DNA of 6,527 nt, taken from Lautropia sp. SCN 70-15. Lineage in GTDB: Bacteria > Pseudomonadota > Gammaproteobacteria > Burkholderiales > Burkholderiaceae_E. The stretch spans positions 1 to 6,527 of the forward strand of contig MEEC01000152.1 of the NCBI GenBank assembly GCA_001724315.1, read 5' to 3'. A program made the translations under genes and the position numbers. Positions 1-5,341 of this stretch are shown in pieces. Under the pieces are notes generated by a model. The model was given only the letters and a program-made list of their open reading frames with translations. It had not been told where the DNA came from and did no database searches. Positions within the stretch are counted from its first letter, which is position 1. The number at the start of each line of letters is the position of its first letter.

Positions 1-618
1 CTGCTGCTCTGGCTGGTCGTCCAGTGGAAGCCGCAGTCGATCGCCTTCGCCACCGGCGAGCTCGGCGGCCTGCTCGAAACGGTCGCCCCGGGCGCCGACC
101 GCTGGCTGGCCGGGCTCGCGCTGGCACCGTCGCAGGGGCCGCTGCTCGAGGCGATCGCCGTGGCCGCCACCGTGTTCGGCGTGGGCCTGCTCGCGCGCGA
201 CACGCTGCGGCCGGCGTCCGGCTGGGCGATCGCCGCGCCGATCCTGCTCGCGGCCGCGGTCAAGTCGGCAGCGAGCGCCGCCCTGCTCGGCGCGCGGCAC
301 GCGCTCGCCTGGCTCAACGCGGGCACCCAGGGTGGGCTCCTCGCCGGCGCGCTGGCCCTGGCGCTCGCGACCTGGTGGCCTGCCCGGACGCGCGGACTCG
401 CGGCGGCGGCCGCGCTGGCGCTTGCCACCACGCTGCACAACCTGGCCCCGCCGAACGTCTATTTCCAGGCCACGCTGGCGGCCTGGCACCAGGGCGAGCT
501 CGCGAACCTGAACGGCCTGCTGCGGGCGCTGGCCCTCATCTGGCCCTTCGCCGCGATCCTCTGGTGCCTGGCGCGGCTGCGGCCGCGCGGGCCCCGACCT
601 ATAATCGACAGACCATGA
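1..618 (+). CDS. VanZ-like family membrane protein, 3' part (5' end outside window)
   Basis: The reading frame is open from base 1 to the TGA at 616-618, giving 205 residues with no start inside the window, so the gene is 5'-truncated by the window edge. The product is strongly hydrophobic. Likely membrane segments lie at about residues 48-65, 74-96, 111-126, 131-145 and 172-191, joined by short loops. The C-terminal part, with YFQATLAAWHQGE (154-166), then LANLNGLLR and a WPFAAILW helix, resembles the end of VanZ-family proteins of Burkholderiales. VanZ itself gives low-level teicoplanin resistance, but most proteobacterial members have no known role, so no function is claimed. The stop overlaps the ferredoxin ATG by 4 nt, which suggests co-transcription and translational coupling. 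The last codons (CCT ATA ATC GAC AGA CCA) include several that are rare in such GC-rich DNA, probably because they hold a -10 element. The reading frame is secure; the family call is from memory of the motif pattern. Confidence 0.72.
   Translation: MLLWLVVQWKPQSIAFATGELGGLLETVAPGADRWLAGLALAPSQGPLLEAIAVAATVFGVGLLARDTLRPASGWAIAAPILLAAAVKSAASAALLGARHALAWLNAGTQGGLLAGALALALATWWPARTRGLAAAAALALATTLHNLAPPNVYFQATLAAWHQGELANLNGLLRALALIWPFAAILWCLARLRPRGPRPIIDRP
598..607 (+). promoter_or_regulatory. Candidate -10 element just upstream of the ferredoxin start
   Basis: A perfect TATAAT lies at 600-605 within CCTATAATCG. Transcription from it would start near 611-612, only about 3-4 nt before the ferredoxin ATG at 615, so the transcript would be almost leaderless. 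No Shine-Dalgarno sequence precedes that ATG, which fits either leaderless translation or coupling to the gene upstream. No recognisable TTGACA is found at the expected spacing (577-582 reads CTGCGG). The same 10-mer occurs at 2145-2154 ahead of the dacA operon. The hexamer lies inside the VanZ-like gene and forces a rare ATA codon there. Confidence 0.4.
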
Positions 619-929
619 GCAGCTACTACGCGCACCACGTCTTCTTCTGCCTCAACCGCCGCGAAGAGGGGCGCGCCTGTTGCGCCTGCCACGACGCCGA
701 GCGGCTGCAGGCCTACGCCAAGAAGCGCATCAAGGATCTCGGCATGGCCGGCGAGGGCAAGGTGCGGATCAACCGCGCCGGCTGCCTCGACCGCTGCGAG
801 GAAGGCCCGGTGATCGTCGTGTACCCCGAGGGCACCTGGTACACCTACGTCGACGAGTCCGACATCGACGAAATCATCGACTCGCACCTCGTCGGCGGCA
901 AGCCGGTCGACCGACTCCGCCTTCCCTGA
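615..929 (+). CDS. Thioredoxin-like (2Fe-2S) ferredoxin domain protein
   Basis: This 104-aa protein has the layout of thioredoxin-like [2Fe-2S] ferredoxins. An early cysteine follows the first strand (HHVFFC, C12), a second comes ten residues on in a CCAC cluster (C22, C23, C25), and a C57-x3-C61 pair sits in RAGCLDRCEEGP. The conserved VVYPEGTWY segment follows (residues 68-77). The probable cluster ligands are C12, C22 or C23, C57 and C61; C25 looks extra. Such proteins are cytoplasmic electron carriers, and the physiological partner here is unknown. Family size is about 100 aa, so the gene is full length. The ATG at 615 overlaps the upstream stop by 4 nt; no better start exists, because the frame upstream of it reads as arginine- and alanine-rich shadow sequence. 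The hydrolase gene begins 16 nt after the stop. The family call is firm; the redox partner cannot be read from the sequence. Confidence 0.9.
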   Translation: MSSYYAHHVFFCLNRREEGRACCACHDAERLQAYAKKRIKDLGMAGEGKVRINRAGCLDRCEEGPVIVVYPEGTWYTYVDESDIDEIIDSHLVGGKPVDRLRLP

Positions 930-945
930 GCGGCCGGGCGCGCGC

Positions 946-1617
946 ATGCTCAGGATGACCGCGGGCACGCAGCTGCTCACGATCCCTGGCCCCTCCGGCC
1001 GCATCGACGTGGCGATCGACCTGCCCGCGGGGCGCGCCACCGGCGTGGCGGTGATCGCGCATCCGCATCCGCTCTTCGGGGGCACCCGCGACAACAAGGT
1101 CGTGCAGACGCTCGCCCGCGCGCTGCTCGCCACCGGCCACGCCTGCTGGCGGCCGAACTTCCGCGGCGTGGGCGAGTCCGAGGGCGCCTACGACGAGGGC
1201 CGCGCCGAGACCGAGGACCTGCTGGCGGTGGTCGCGGCCGCCCGATCGCACGAGTCCGCCGACCCGCAGGCCGCCGCGGCGCTGGTGCTGGCCGGCTTCT
1301 CCTTCGGCAGCTTCGTACAGACCCGGGTGGCGAGCCGGCTGCGCGAGCAAGGCGCGCCCGCCCGCAGGCTGGTGCTGGTAGGCACCGCGGCCTCGCGCTT
1401 CGCGGTCGAGCCGGTGCCGCCCGACACGCTGGTCATCCACGGCGAGCTCGACGACACGGTGCCGCTGCAGTCGGTCTTCGACTGGGCGCGCCCGCAGGAC
1501 CTGCCGGTGGTCGTGATTCCCGGCGCCGATCACTTCTTCCACCGCCGGCTGCCGCTGATCAAGCGGCTGGTCGTCGACGCCCTGGGCCATGGATCCGAAG
1601 CCGCCGCCTCCGACTGA
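946..1617 (+). CDS. Small alpha/beta hydrolase (COG2945-like)
   Basis: The product is 223 aa with a complete alpha/beta-hydrolase core. An oxyanion-region motif HPHPLFGG lies at residues 39-46 and NFRGVGESEG at 71-80. The nucleophile elbow GFSFGS has Ser119. The probable acid is Asp169 in HGELDDTVPL (165-174), and the catalytic His is His196 in GADHFFHRR (193-201). This motif set is typical of the short cytoplasmic hydrolases annotated only as alpha/beta hydrolase; the substrate is unknown. There is no signal peptide or lid domain. The ATG at 946 was chosen because it keeps the whole first strand (TQLLTIPGPSG); a second ATG at 955 is possible and neither has a clear ribosome site. The gene sits 16 nt after the ferredoxin and its end overlaps the next gene by 29 nt, so it is probably part of the same transcript. 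Fold and catalytic triad are confident; the specific reaction is not. Confidence 0.88.
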   Translation: MLRMTAGTQLLTIPGPSGRIDVAIDLPAGRATGVAVIAHPHPLFGGTRDNKVVQTLARALLATGHACWRPNFRGVGESEGAYDEGRAETEDLLAVVAAARSHESADPQAAAALVLAGFSFGSFVQTRVASRLREQGAPARRLVLVGTAASRFAVEPVPPDTLVIHGELDDTVPLQSVFDWARPQDLPVVVIPGADHFFHRRLPLIKRLVVDALGHGSEAAASD

Positions 1618-2110
1618 AGCGCAGCGGCTGATCTACGCGCGCACCGCCGCCGGCGAAGCCGAGGTCGGCGCCCGGCAGCTGCCGCTGAGCGCGAGCGCGC
1701 GCCGGCTGCTGGTGCTGATCGACGGTCGCCGCGCGGTCGCCCTGCTGTCGAACTTCGTGCGCGCCGGCGAGCTCGACGCGCTCGCCGGCGAGCTGCTGTC
1801 GCACGGCCTGATCGAGGCGATCGGGATCGCCGAGCTTCCCGACGAGGTCGGCCGGATGGCCAGGCTGCTCGCCGAGCAGGCGGCGCTGCAGGCCGCCAAG
1901 CGCAAGCTGCAGCGCCTGTTCGAGGCCGAGCTCGGCGCGGCCGGCCACGTCTGGGACGCCCGGGTCGCCGACAGCGTGAACCTCGAGGTCCTGCGCCGCG
2001 TGCTGCGCGAGGGCGTCGACGTCGTCTTCTACCGCAGCGGCGAGGCCGCGGCCCGGCGCATCGTGGCCGCGGTGCGCCCGGTCTTCGACCAGGTCCGAAT
2101 CGGTCGCTGA
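1589..2110 (+). CDS. Uncharacterised protein with a possible N-terminal winged-helix-like segment
   Basis: I do not recognise a named family in this 173-aa product. Residues 1-28 are Pro-rich and then polar. Residues 29-78 (LPLSASARRLLVLIDGRR at 31-48, then GELDALAGELLSHGLIE at 60-76) read as alternating helices ending in a short strand. That pattern is common in small winged-helix or 'LIDGRR'-type domains of betaproteobacterial hypothetical proteins; this is inference. Residues 88-117 are a charged, Ala/Leu-rich helix that could form a coiled coil. The C-terminal part (130-173) has two or three more helices. No signal peptide or membrane segment is seen. The ATG at 1589 lies inside the end of the hydrolase gene (29-nt overlap, different frame) and lacks a visible ribosome site, so coupled translation is likely. 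It is the last gene before the non-coding gap. Codon use, with strong third-position GC and no internal stops, supports a real gene. Confidence 0.72.
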   Translation: MDPKPPPPTEAQRLIYARTAAGEAEVGARQLPLSASARRLLVLIDGRRAVALLSNFVRAGELDALAGELLSHGLIEAIGIAELPDEVGRMARLLAEQAALQAAKRKLQRLFEAELGAAGHVWDARVADSVNLEVLRRVLREGVDVVFYRSGEAAARRIVAAVRPVFDQVRIGR

Positions 2111-2269
2111 GCCCTGCGCCGGGGGCGGTCGGGGGACAGGGCGTCCTATAATCGGGCTTCACTCCTCGGGCCGCCCGACAGCCTCCTCGGCCGGCGGCCA
2201 GTCGCCTGCGTCCCGGCCCGCCCCGAGAGGCGCGCCACGCATGACCCGAACCCCCAGAGGCTTTGTTCG
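2111..2269 (+). other. Non-coding gap and leader between the two gene clusters
   Basis: This stretch holds the -10 element at 2147-2152, a short direct repeat CTCCTCGG at 2162-2169 and 2183-2190 (21-nt period), and a purine patch AGAGG at 2256-2260. The patch ends 9 nt before the ATG at 2270 and is the best ribosome-site candidate for the carboxypeptidase. I see no convincing riboswitch and no strong terminator for the upstream cluster. Confidence 0.45.
2145..2154 (+). promoter_or_regulatory. Candidate -10 element of the dacA-dat-ybeD-lipB-lipA operon
   Basis: A perfect TATAAT at 2147-2152 stands in CCTATAATCG, one of the very few AT-rich stretches in the only intergenic gap between the two gene clusters. 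Transcription would start near 2158-2160, leaving a leader of about 110 nt before the ATG at 2270. The expected -35 position (2124-2129, GGCGGT) does not resemble TTGACA, so an activator or a different sigma contact may be needed. Just upstream, GCCCTG (2111-2116) and CAGGGC (2137-2142) are inverted repeats with a 20-nt loop that would cover the -35 zone. This is weak evidence for an operator or a small terminator of the upstream genes. Confidence 0.55.
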
Positions 2270-3556
2270 ATGCAGCTTGTCCCCAGACCGACCTCCCCCA
2301 CGCCCCAGCCGTCCCGCCCCTCGCTCGCCACCGGGCGCGCCATGCGATCGATCGCCGCGGCCCGCGCCCGCACCGGCCGCGCGCTGCGCGCCGCGCTGCT
2401 CGCCGCCGCCGCGCTCGTCGCCATCGCGGCCACCCCGGCGGCCACCCCCTCGGCCATGGCCCAGCAGGTGCCGGTGCCCACGATCGCGGCCAAGTCCTGG
2501 CTGCTGCTCGACGTGACCAGCGGCCAGGTGATCGCCGCGCACGAACCCGACATCAAGATCGAGCCGGCCTCGCTCACCAAGCTGATGACCGCGCACCTGG
2601 CCTTCAACGCGCTCGAGGAAAAGCGGCTCACCCTCGACGCCCGCCCGCCGGTCTCGACCGCGGCCTGGAAGGCGATCGGCTCGCGGATGTTCGTGGACCC
2701 GGCCAAGCCGGCCACGGTCGAGGAGCTGCTCAACGGCCTGATCGTGCAGTCGGGCAACGACGCGTCGATCATCCTCGCCGAAGCGGTGGCCGGCACCGAG
2801 CAGGCCTTCGCGGAGCTGATGAACCGCGAAGCGCAGCGCCTGGGCATGAAGAACACCCAGTTCCGCAATGCCACCGGCCTGCCCGACCCGCAGCACTACA
2901 CGACCGCGCGCGACCTCGCGCTGCTGGCCACCCAGGTGGTGACCGCGCATCCCGAGTACTACCCGATGTACTCCAAGAAGGAGTACGTCTACAACAACAT
3001 CCGGCAGTCGAATCGCAACCGCCTGCTGTTCGTCGACCCCAGCGTCGACGGCCTGAAGACCGGGCACACCGAGGCGGCCGGCTACTGCCTGATCGCCACC
3101 GCCAAGCGCGAACAGCCGGGCGCCAGCTTCCAGCGCCGGCTGCTGTCGGTCGTCCTGGGCACCAGCTCCGAGTCGGTGCGCGCGATCGAGTCCCAGAAAT
3201 TGCTGAACTGGGGTTTCCAGAACTTCGACGCGGTGCGCGTGCAGGCCAGGGGCCAGCCGACCGGCGACTACCAGGTCTGGAAGGGCGCCGACGAATCGGT
3301 CGCGGGCGGCGTGGACGCCGACCTGGTGGTCACCGTGCCGCGCGGCCAGGCCGACAAGGTGGTCGGCGAGGTCGAGCGGGTGCAGCCGCTGGTGGCGCCG
3401 ATCAGCGCCGGCGAGCGGATCGGCACGCTGCGCGTGAGGCTCGACGGCAAGGTGATCGCCGAGCGGCCGCTGGTGGCCCTGAAGGCGGTCGAGCAGGCCG
3501 GCTGGTTCGGCCGCGCCTGGGACAGTGTCCTGATGATGTTCGCAAGGTCGAAATGA
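2270..3556 (+). CDS. dacA: D-alanyl-D-alanine carboxypeptidase (PBP5/6 type, peptidase S11)
   Basis: This low-molecular-weight penicillin-binding protein removes the terminal D-Ala from peptidoglycan pentapeptides in the periplasm. All three active-site motifs are present in the 428-aa product: SLTK (Ser101 nucleophile, Lys104), SGN (161-163) and KTGHT (263-267). The PBP5 C-terminal beta domain follows (about 318-407). The amphipathic end GWFGRAWDSVLMMF (411-424) is the kind of helix that holds these enzymes on the outer face of the inner membrane. A signal peptide has a hydrophobic core at about 41-54 and probable cleavage after SAMA (61-64). The ATG at 2270 has AGAGG 9 nt upstream. It gives an unusually long Pro/Arg-rich leader; the in-frame ATG at 2342 (residue 25) would give a more ordinary signal peptide but lacks a ribosome site. 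The gene is first in the operon and overlaps the aminotransferase by 4 nt. dacA and dacC cannot be told apart here. Confidence 0.95.
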   Translation: MQLVPRPTSPTPQPSRPSLATGRAMRSIAAARARTGRALRAALLAAAALVAIAATPAATPSAMAQQVPVPTIAAKSWLLLDVTSGQVIAAHEPDIKIEPASLTKLMTAHLAFNALEEKRLTLDARPPVSTAAWKAIGSRMFVDPAKPATVEELLNGLIVQSGNDASIILAEAVAGTEQAFAELMNREAQRLGMKNTQFRNATGLPDPQHYTTARDLALLATQVVTAHPEYYPMYSKKEYVYNNIRQSNRNRLLFVDPSVDGLKTGHTEAAGYCLIATAKREQPGASFQRRLLSVVLGTSSESVRAIESQKLLNWGFQNFDAVRVQARGQPTGDYQVWKGADESVAGGVDADLVVTVPRGQADKVVGEVERVQPLVAPISAGERIGTLRVRLDGKVIAERPLVALKAVEQAGWFGRAWDSVLMMFARSK

Positions 3557-4401
3557 GCGCGAAGCAGATCGTCTACCTGAACGGCGACTTCCTCCCCATC
3601 GAGGAAGCCCGGGTCCCGGTGCTCGACCGGGGCTTCATCTTCGGCGACGGCGTCTACGAGGTCGTGCCGGTCTACGGCGGACGCCCGTTCCGCTGGGCCC
3701 AGCACCTGGCGCGGCTCGAGCGCAGCCTCGACAAGGTCGGCATCGCCAACCCGCTGGACACCGCCGGCTGGACCACCCTGGTCGACATGCTGGTCGCCCG
3801 CCACCCCTGGCCCGACCAGTTCGTCTACATGCAGGTCACCCGCGGCGTGGCCCGGCGCGACCACGCCTACCCGAAAGGCGTCGCCCCGACCGTGTTCGCG
3901 ATGGCCAGCGAGTTCCCGCCGGTGGCCCCGGCGCTGCTGGCCTCGGGGGTGTCGGCGATCAGCCTTCCCGACGAGCGCTGGCTGCACTGCGACATCAAGT
4001 CGACCTCGCTGCTCGGCAACGTGATGGCGCGCCAGAAGGCGGTCGAGGCGGGGGCGGCCGAGTGCGTGATGTTCCGCGACGGCTTCCTGACCGAGGGCTC
4101 GGCGAGCAACATCTGGGTCGTGCGCAAGGGCACCGTGTTCGGCCCGCCCCGGGACAACCTGGTGCTCGAGGGCATCCGCTACGGCCTGATGGGCGAGCTC
4201 TGCGATCGCGCCGGCCTGCCGATGGAGCTGCGCCGGATCGTCCACGCCGAGGTGCTGGCGGCCGACGAGCTGCTGCTCACCTCGGCAACGAAGGAAGTGC
4301 TCGCTATCACCGAACTCGACGGAAAACCCGTGGGTAGCGGCAAGCCGGGCCCGATCTGGAAGCGGCTGCACGAGGCCTACCAGCAGGCCAAGGCGGCCTG
4401 A
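3553..4401 (+). CDS. dat: D-amino acid aminotransferase (PLP fold type IV)
   Basis: This 282-aa enzyme is predicted to exchange amino groups between D-amino acids and 2-oxo acids, classically D-Ala + 2-oxoglutarate giving pyruvate + D-Glu, in the cytoplasm. Lys149 in CDIKSTSLLGN is the Schiff-base lysine for PLP. Glu181 in LTEGSASN fits the residue contacting the cofactor ring nitrogen, and Arg54 the phosphate contact. FGDGVYEVVPVY (30-41), with Tyr35, and RRDHAYP (101-107), with Arg102 and His104, match the Tyr and R-x-H carboxylate trap of the Bacillus D-amino acid enzyme. That favours D-amino acid over branched-chain aminotransferase or aminodeoxychorismate lyase. Length fits the family (about 280 aa). 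The ATG at 3553 overlaps the carboxypeptidase stop by 4 nt, with AAGG 5 nt upstream. It sits between dacA and ybeD, where E. coli has no such gene. The family is confident; the preferred substrate pair is inferred. Confidence 0.92.
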   Translation: MSAKQIVYLNGDFLPIEEARVPVLDRGFIFGDGVYEVVPVYGGRPFRWAQHLARLERSLDKVGIANPLDTAGWTTLVDMLVARHPWPDQFVYMQVTRGVARRDHAYPKGVAPTVFAMASEFPPVAPALLASGVSAISLPDERWLHCDIKSTSLLGNVMARQKAVEAGAAECVMFRDGFLTEGSASNIWVVRKGTVFGPPRDNLVLEGIRYGLMGELCDRAGLPMELRRIVHAEVLAADELLLTSATKEVLAITELDGKPVGSGKPGPIWKRLHEAYQQAKAA

Positions 4402-4406
4402 CGCCG

Positions 4407-4703
4407 ATGCCCACCGATGCCGAGATGAAGGCCGCCTTCGACCGGATCGAGCAGCTGCTCGAGTTCCCGGTCGACTTCCCGATCAAGATCGTGGGGCGGC
4501 GCGTCGACGAGTTCGCCCAGCAGATCGCCGAACTGGTCTGCGAGCATGCGCCGGGTTTCGACCCGGCCGGCATGGAGTTGCGCGCCTCGGCCCAGGGCAA
4601 CTGGCTGAGCCTCACCGTCACGGTCCGGCTCGAGTCGCGGGCCCAGCTCGAGGGGCTGTACCGGGCGCTCGGCGTGCACCCGCTGGTGCGCATGGTGATT
4701 TGA
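4407..4703 (+). CDS. ybeD: DUF493 / YbeD family protein
   Basis: The 98-aa product carries the family signature LLEFPVDFPIKIVGR (residues 17-31), followed by a helix (DEFAQQIAELV) and the C-terminal strand-helix-strand LSLTVTVRLES to LYRALGVHPLVRMVI. E. coli YbeD has an ACT-like alpha/beta fold, and the family's function is not established. Its persistent place beside lipB suggests a role linked to lipoylation or D-Ala metabolism, but this is inference. The start at 4407 lies 5 nt after the aminotransferase stop with only a weak ribosome site (AAGG at 4390-4393). An in-frame ATG at 4425 (residue 7) would also keep the conserved domain. The stop overlaps the lipB start as TTGA. Full length for the family (about 90-100 aa). 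Confidence 0.9.
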   Translation: MPTDAEMKAAFDRIEQLLEFPVDFPIKIVGRRVDEFAQQIAELVCEHAPGFDPAGMELRASAQGNWLSLTVTVRLESRAQLEGLYRALGVHPLVRMVI

Positions 4704-5341
4704 GCAGGCCGCTCGTGAGGCCGCTCGCGCGGCTCGCCTACGACGACGCGCTCGCGCGCATGCGCGCGTTCACCGCCGGCCGCGATGCCGGCACGCCCGA
4801 CGAGATCTGGCTGGTCGAGCATCCGCCGGTCTTCACGCTGGGCCTGGCCACCCGCCCCGAGCACCTGCTGGCCACCGGCGACATCCCGGTGGTGCAGACC
4901 GAGCGCGGCGGGCAGGTCACCTACCATGGCCCCGGCCAGGCGCTCGCCTACACGCTGGTCGACCTGCGCCGTCACGGCCTGATGGTGCGCGACTTCGTGC
5001 GCCTGATCGAGCAGGCGGTCATCGAGGTGCTCGCGGACCTCGGCTTGACCGCGGTCAGGCGAGAAGGCGCGCCGGGCGTGTACCTATCCGCGCCCGACGG
5101 CGGGGCGGGGGCTAAAATCGCGTCGATCGGGATCAAGGTCTCGCGCGGCTGCACCTATCACGGCGTGGCGCTCAACGTGGCCATGGATCTCGAGCCCTTC
5201 TCCCGGATCGACCCCTGCGGCTATCCGGGCCTGGCGGTGACCGACCTGCGCAGCCTGCTCGGCCCCGCCACCCCCGCCATGGAAACCGTGGCCACCCTGC
5301 TCGGCGAGAAACTCGCCGACCTGATCGAAGGCAAAGCATGA
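4700..5341 (+). CDS. lipB: Lipoyl(octanoyl) transferase LipB
   Basis: LipB transfers the octanoyl group from octanoyl-ACP to the lipoyl-domain lysine of 2-oxoacid dehydrogenases and GcvH, forming a thioester intermediate. The 213-aa product has every family block: DEIWLVEHPPVFTLG (34-48), ERGGQVTYHGPGQ (68-80), AKIASIGIKVSRGCTYHG (138-155) with catalytic Lys139, and RIDPCGYPG (169-177) with catalytic Cys173. The TTG at 4700 overlaps the ybeD stop (TTGA). The in-frame GTG at 4715 is a serious alternative: it has AGCAGG 6 nt upstream (4703-4708) and would remove only five non-conserved residues. The stop overlaps the lipA ATG by 4 nt. Residues 116-139 use several codons rare elsewhere in the gene (TTG, AGG, CGA, CTA, GCT, AAA), and the Lys139 codon lies in a -10-like TAAAAT. 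The function is certain; the exact start is not. Confidence 0.95.
   Translation: MSRPLVRPLARLAYDDALARMRAFTAGRDAGTPDEIWLVEHPPVFTLGLATRPEHLLATGDIPVVQTERGGQVTYHGPGQALAYTLVDLRRHGLMVRDFVRLIEQAVIEVLADLGLTAVRREGAPGVYLSAPDGGAGAKIASIGIKVSRGCTYHGVALNVAMDLEPFSRIDPCGYPGLAVTDLRSLLGPATPAMETVATLLGEKLADLIEGKA
5113..5118 (+). promoter_or_regulatory. Possible internal -10 element in lipB, upstream of lipA
   Basis: GCTAAAATCG at 5111-5120 resembles the CTATAATCG context of the two stronger candidates in this window, with TAAAAT at 5113-5118. It uses GCT and AAA codons at Ala138-Lys139, where GCG/GCC and AAG are usual nearby. A start near 5124 would give lipA a leader of about 210 nt. No -35 match is found at 16-18 nt spacing, so this is a weak candidate. 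Confidence 0.2.

Noticed and set aside
24..614. N-terminal extension of the ferredoxin reading frame back to base 24
   Set aside because: The extension is a low-complexity Arg/Ala/Gly-rich translation in the shadow frame of the VanZ-like gene, and the ferredoxin domain begins cleanly at the ATG at 615.
2162..2190. Direct repeat CTCCTCGG with 21-nt period as a regulator binding site
   Set aside because: Eight-base repeats are common in GC-rich leaders, and no symmetry or further copies support a binding site.
2263..3552. Long open frame running through the carboxypeptidase into the aminotransferase, suggesting a fusion protein
   Set aside because: The part before 3553 is Arg/Ala/Pro-rich shadow sequence over dacA, whose own frame has all catalytic motifs. 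The aminotransferase has its own ATG with a ribosome site.
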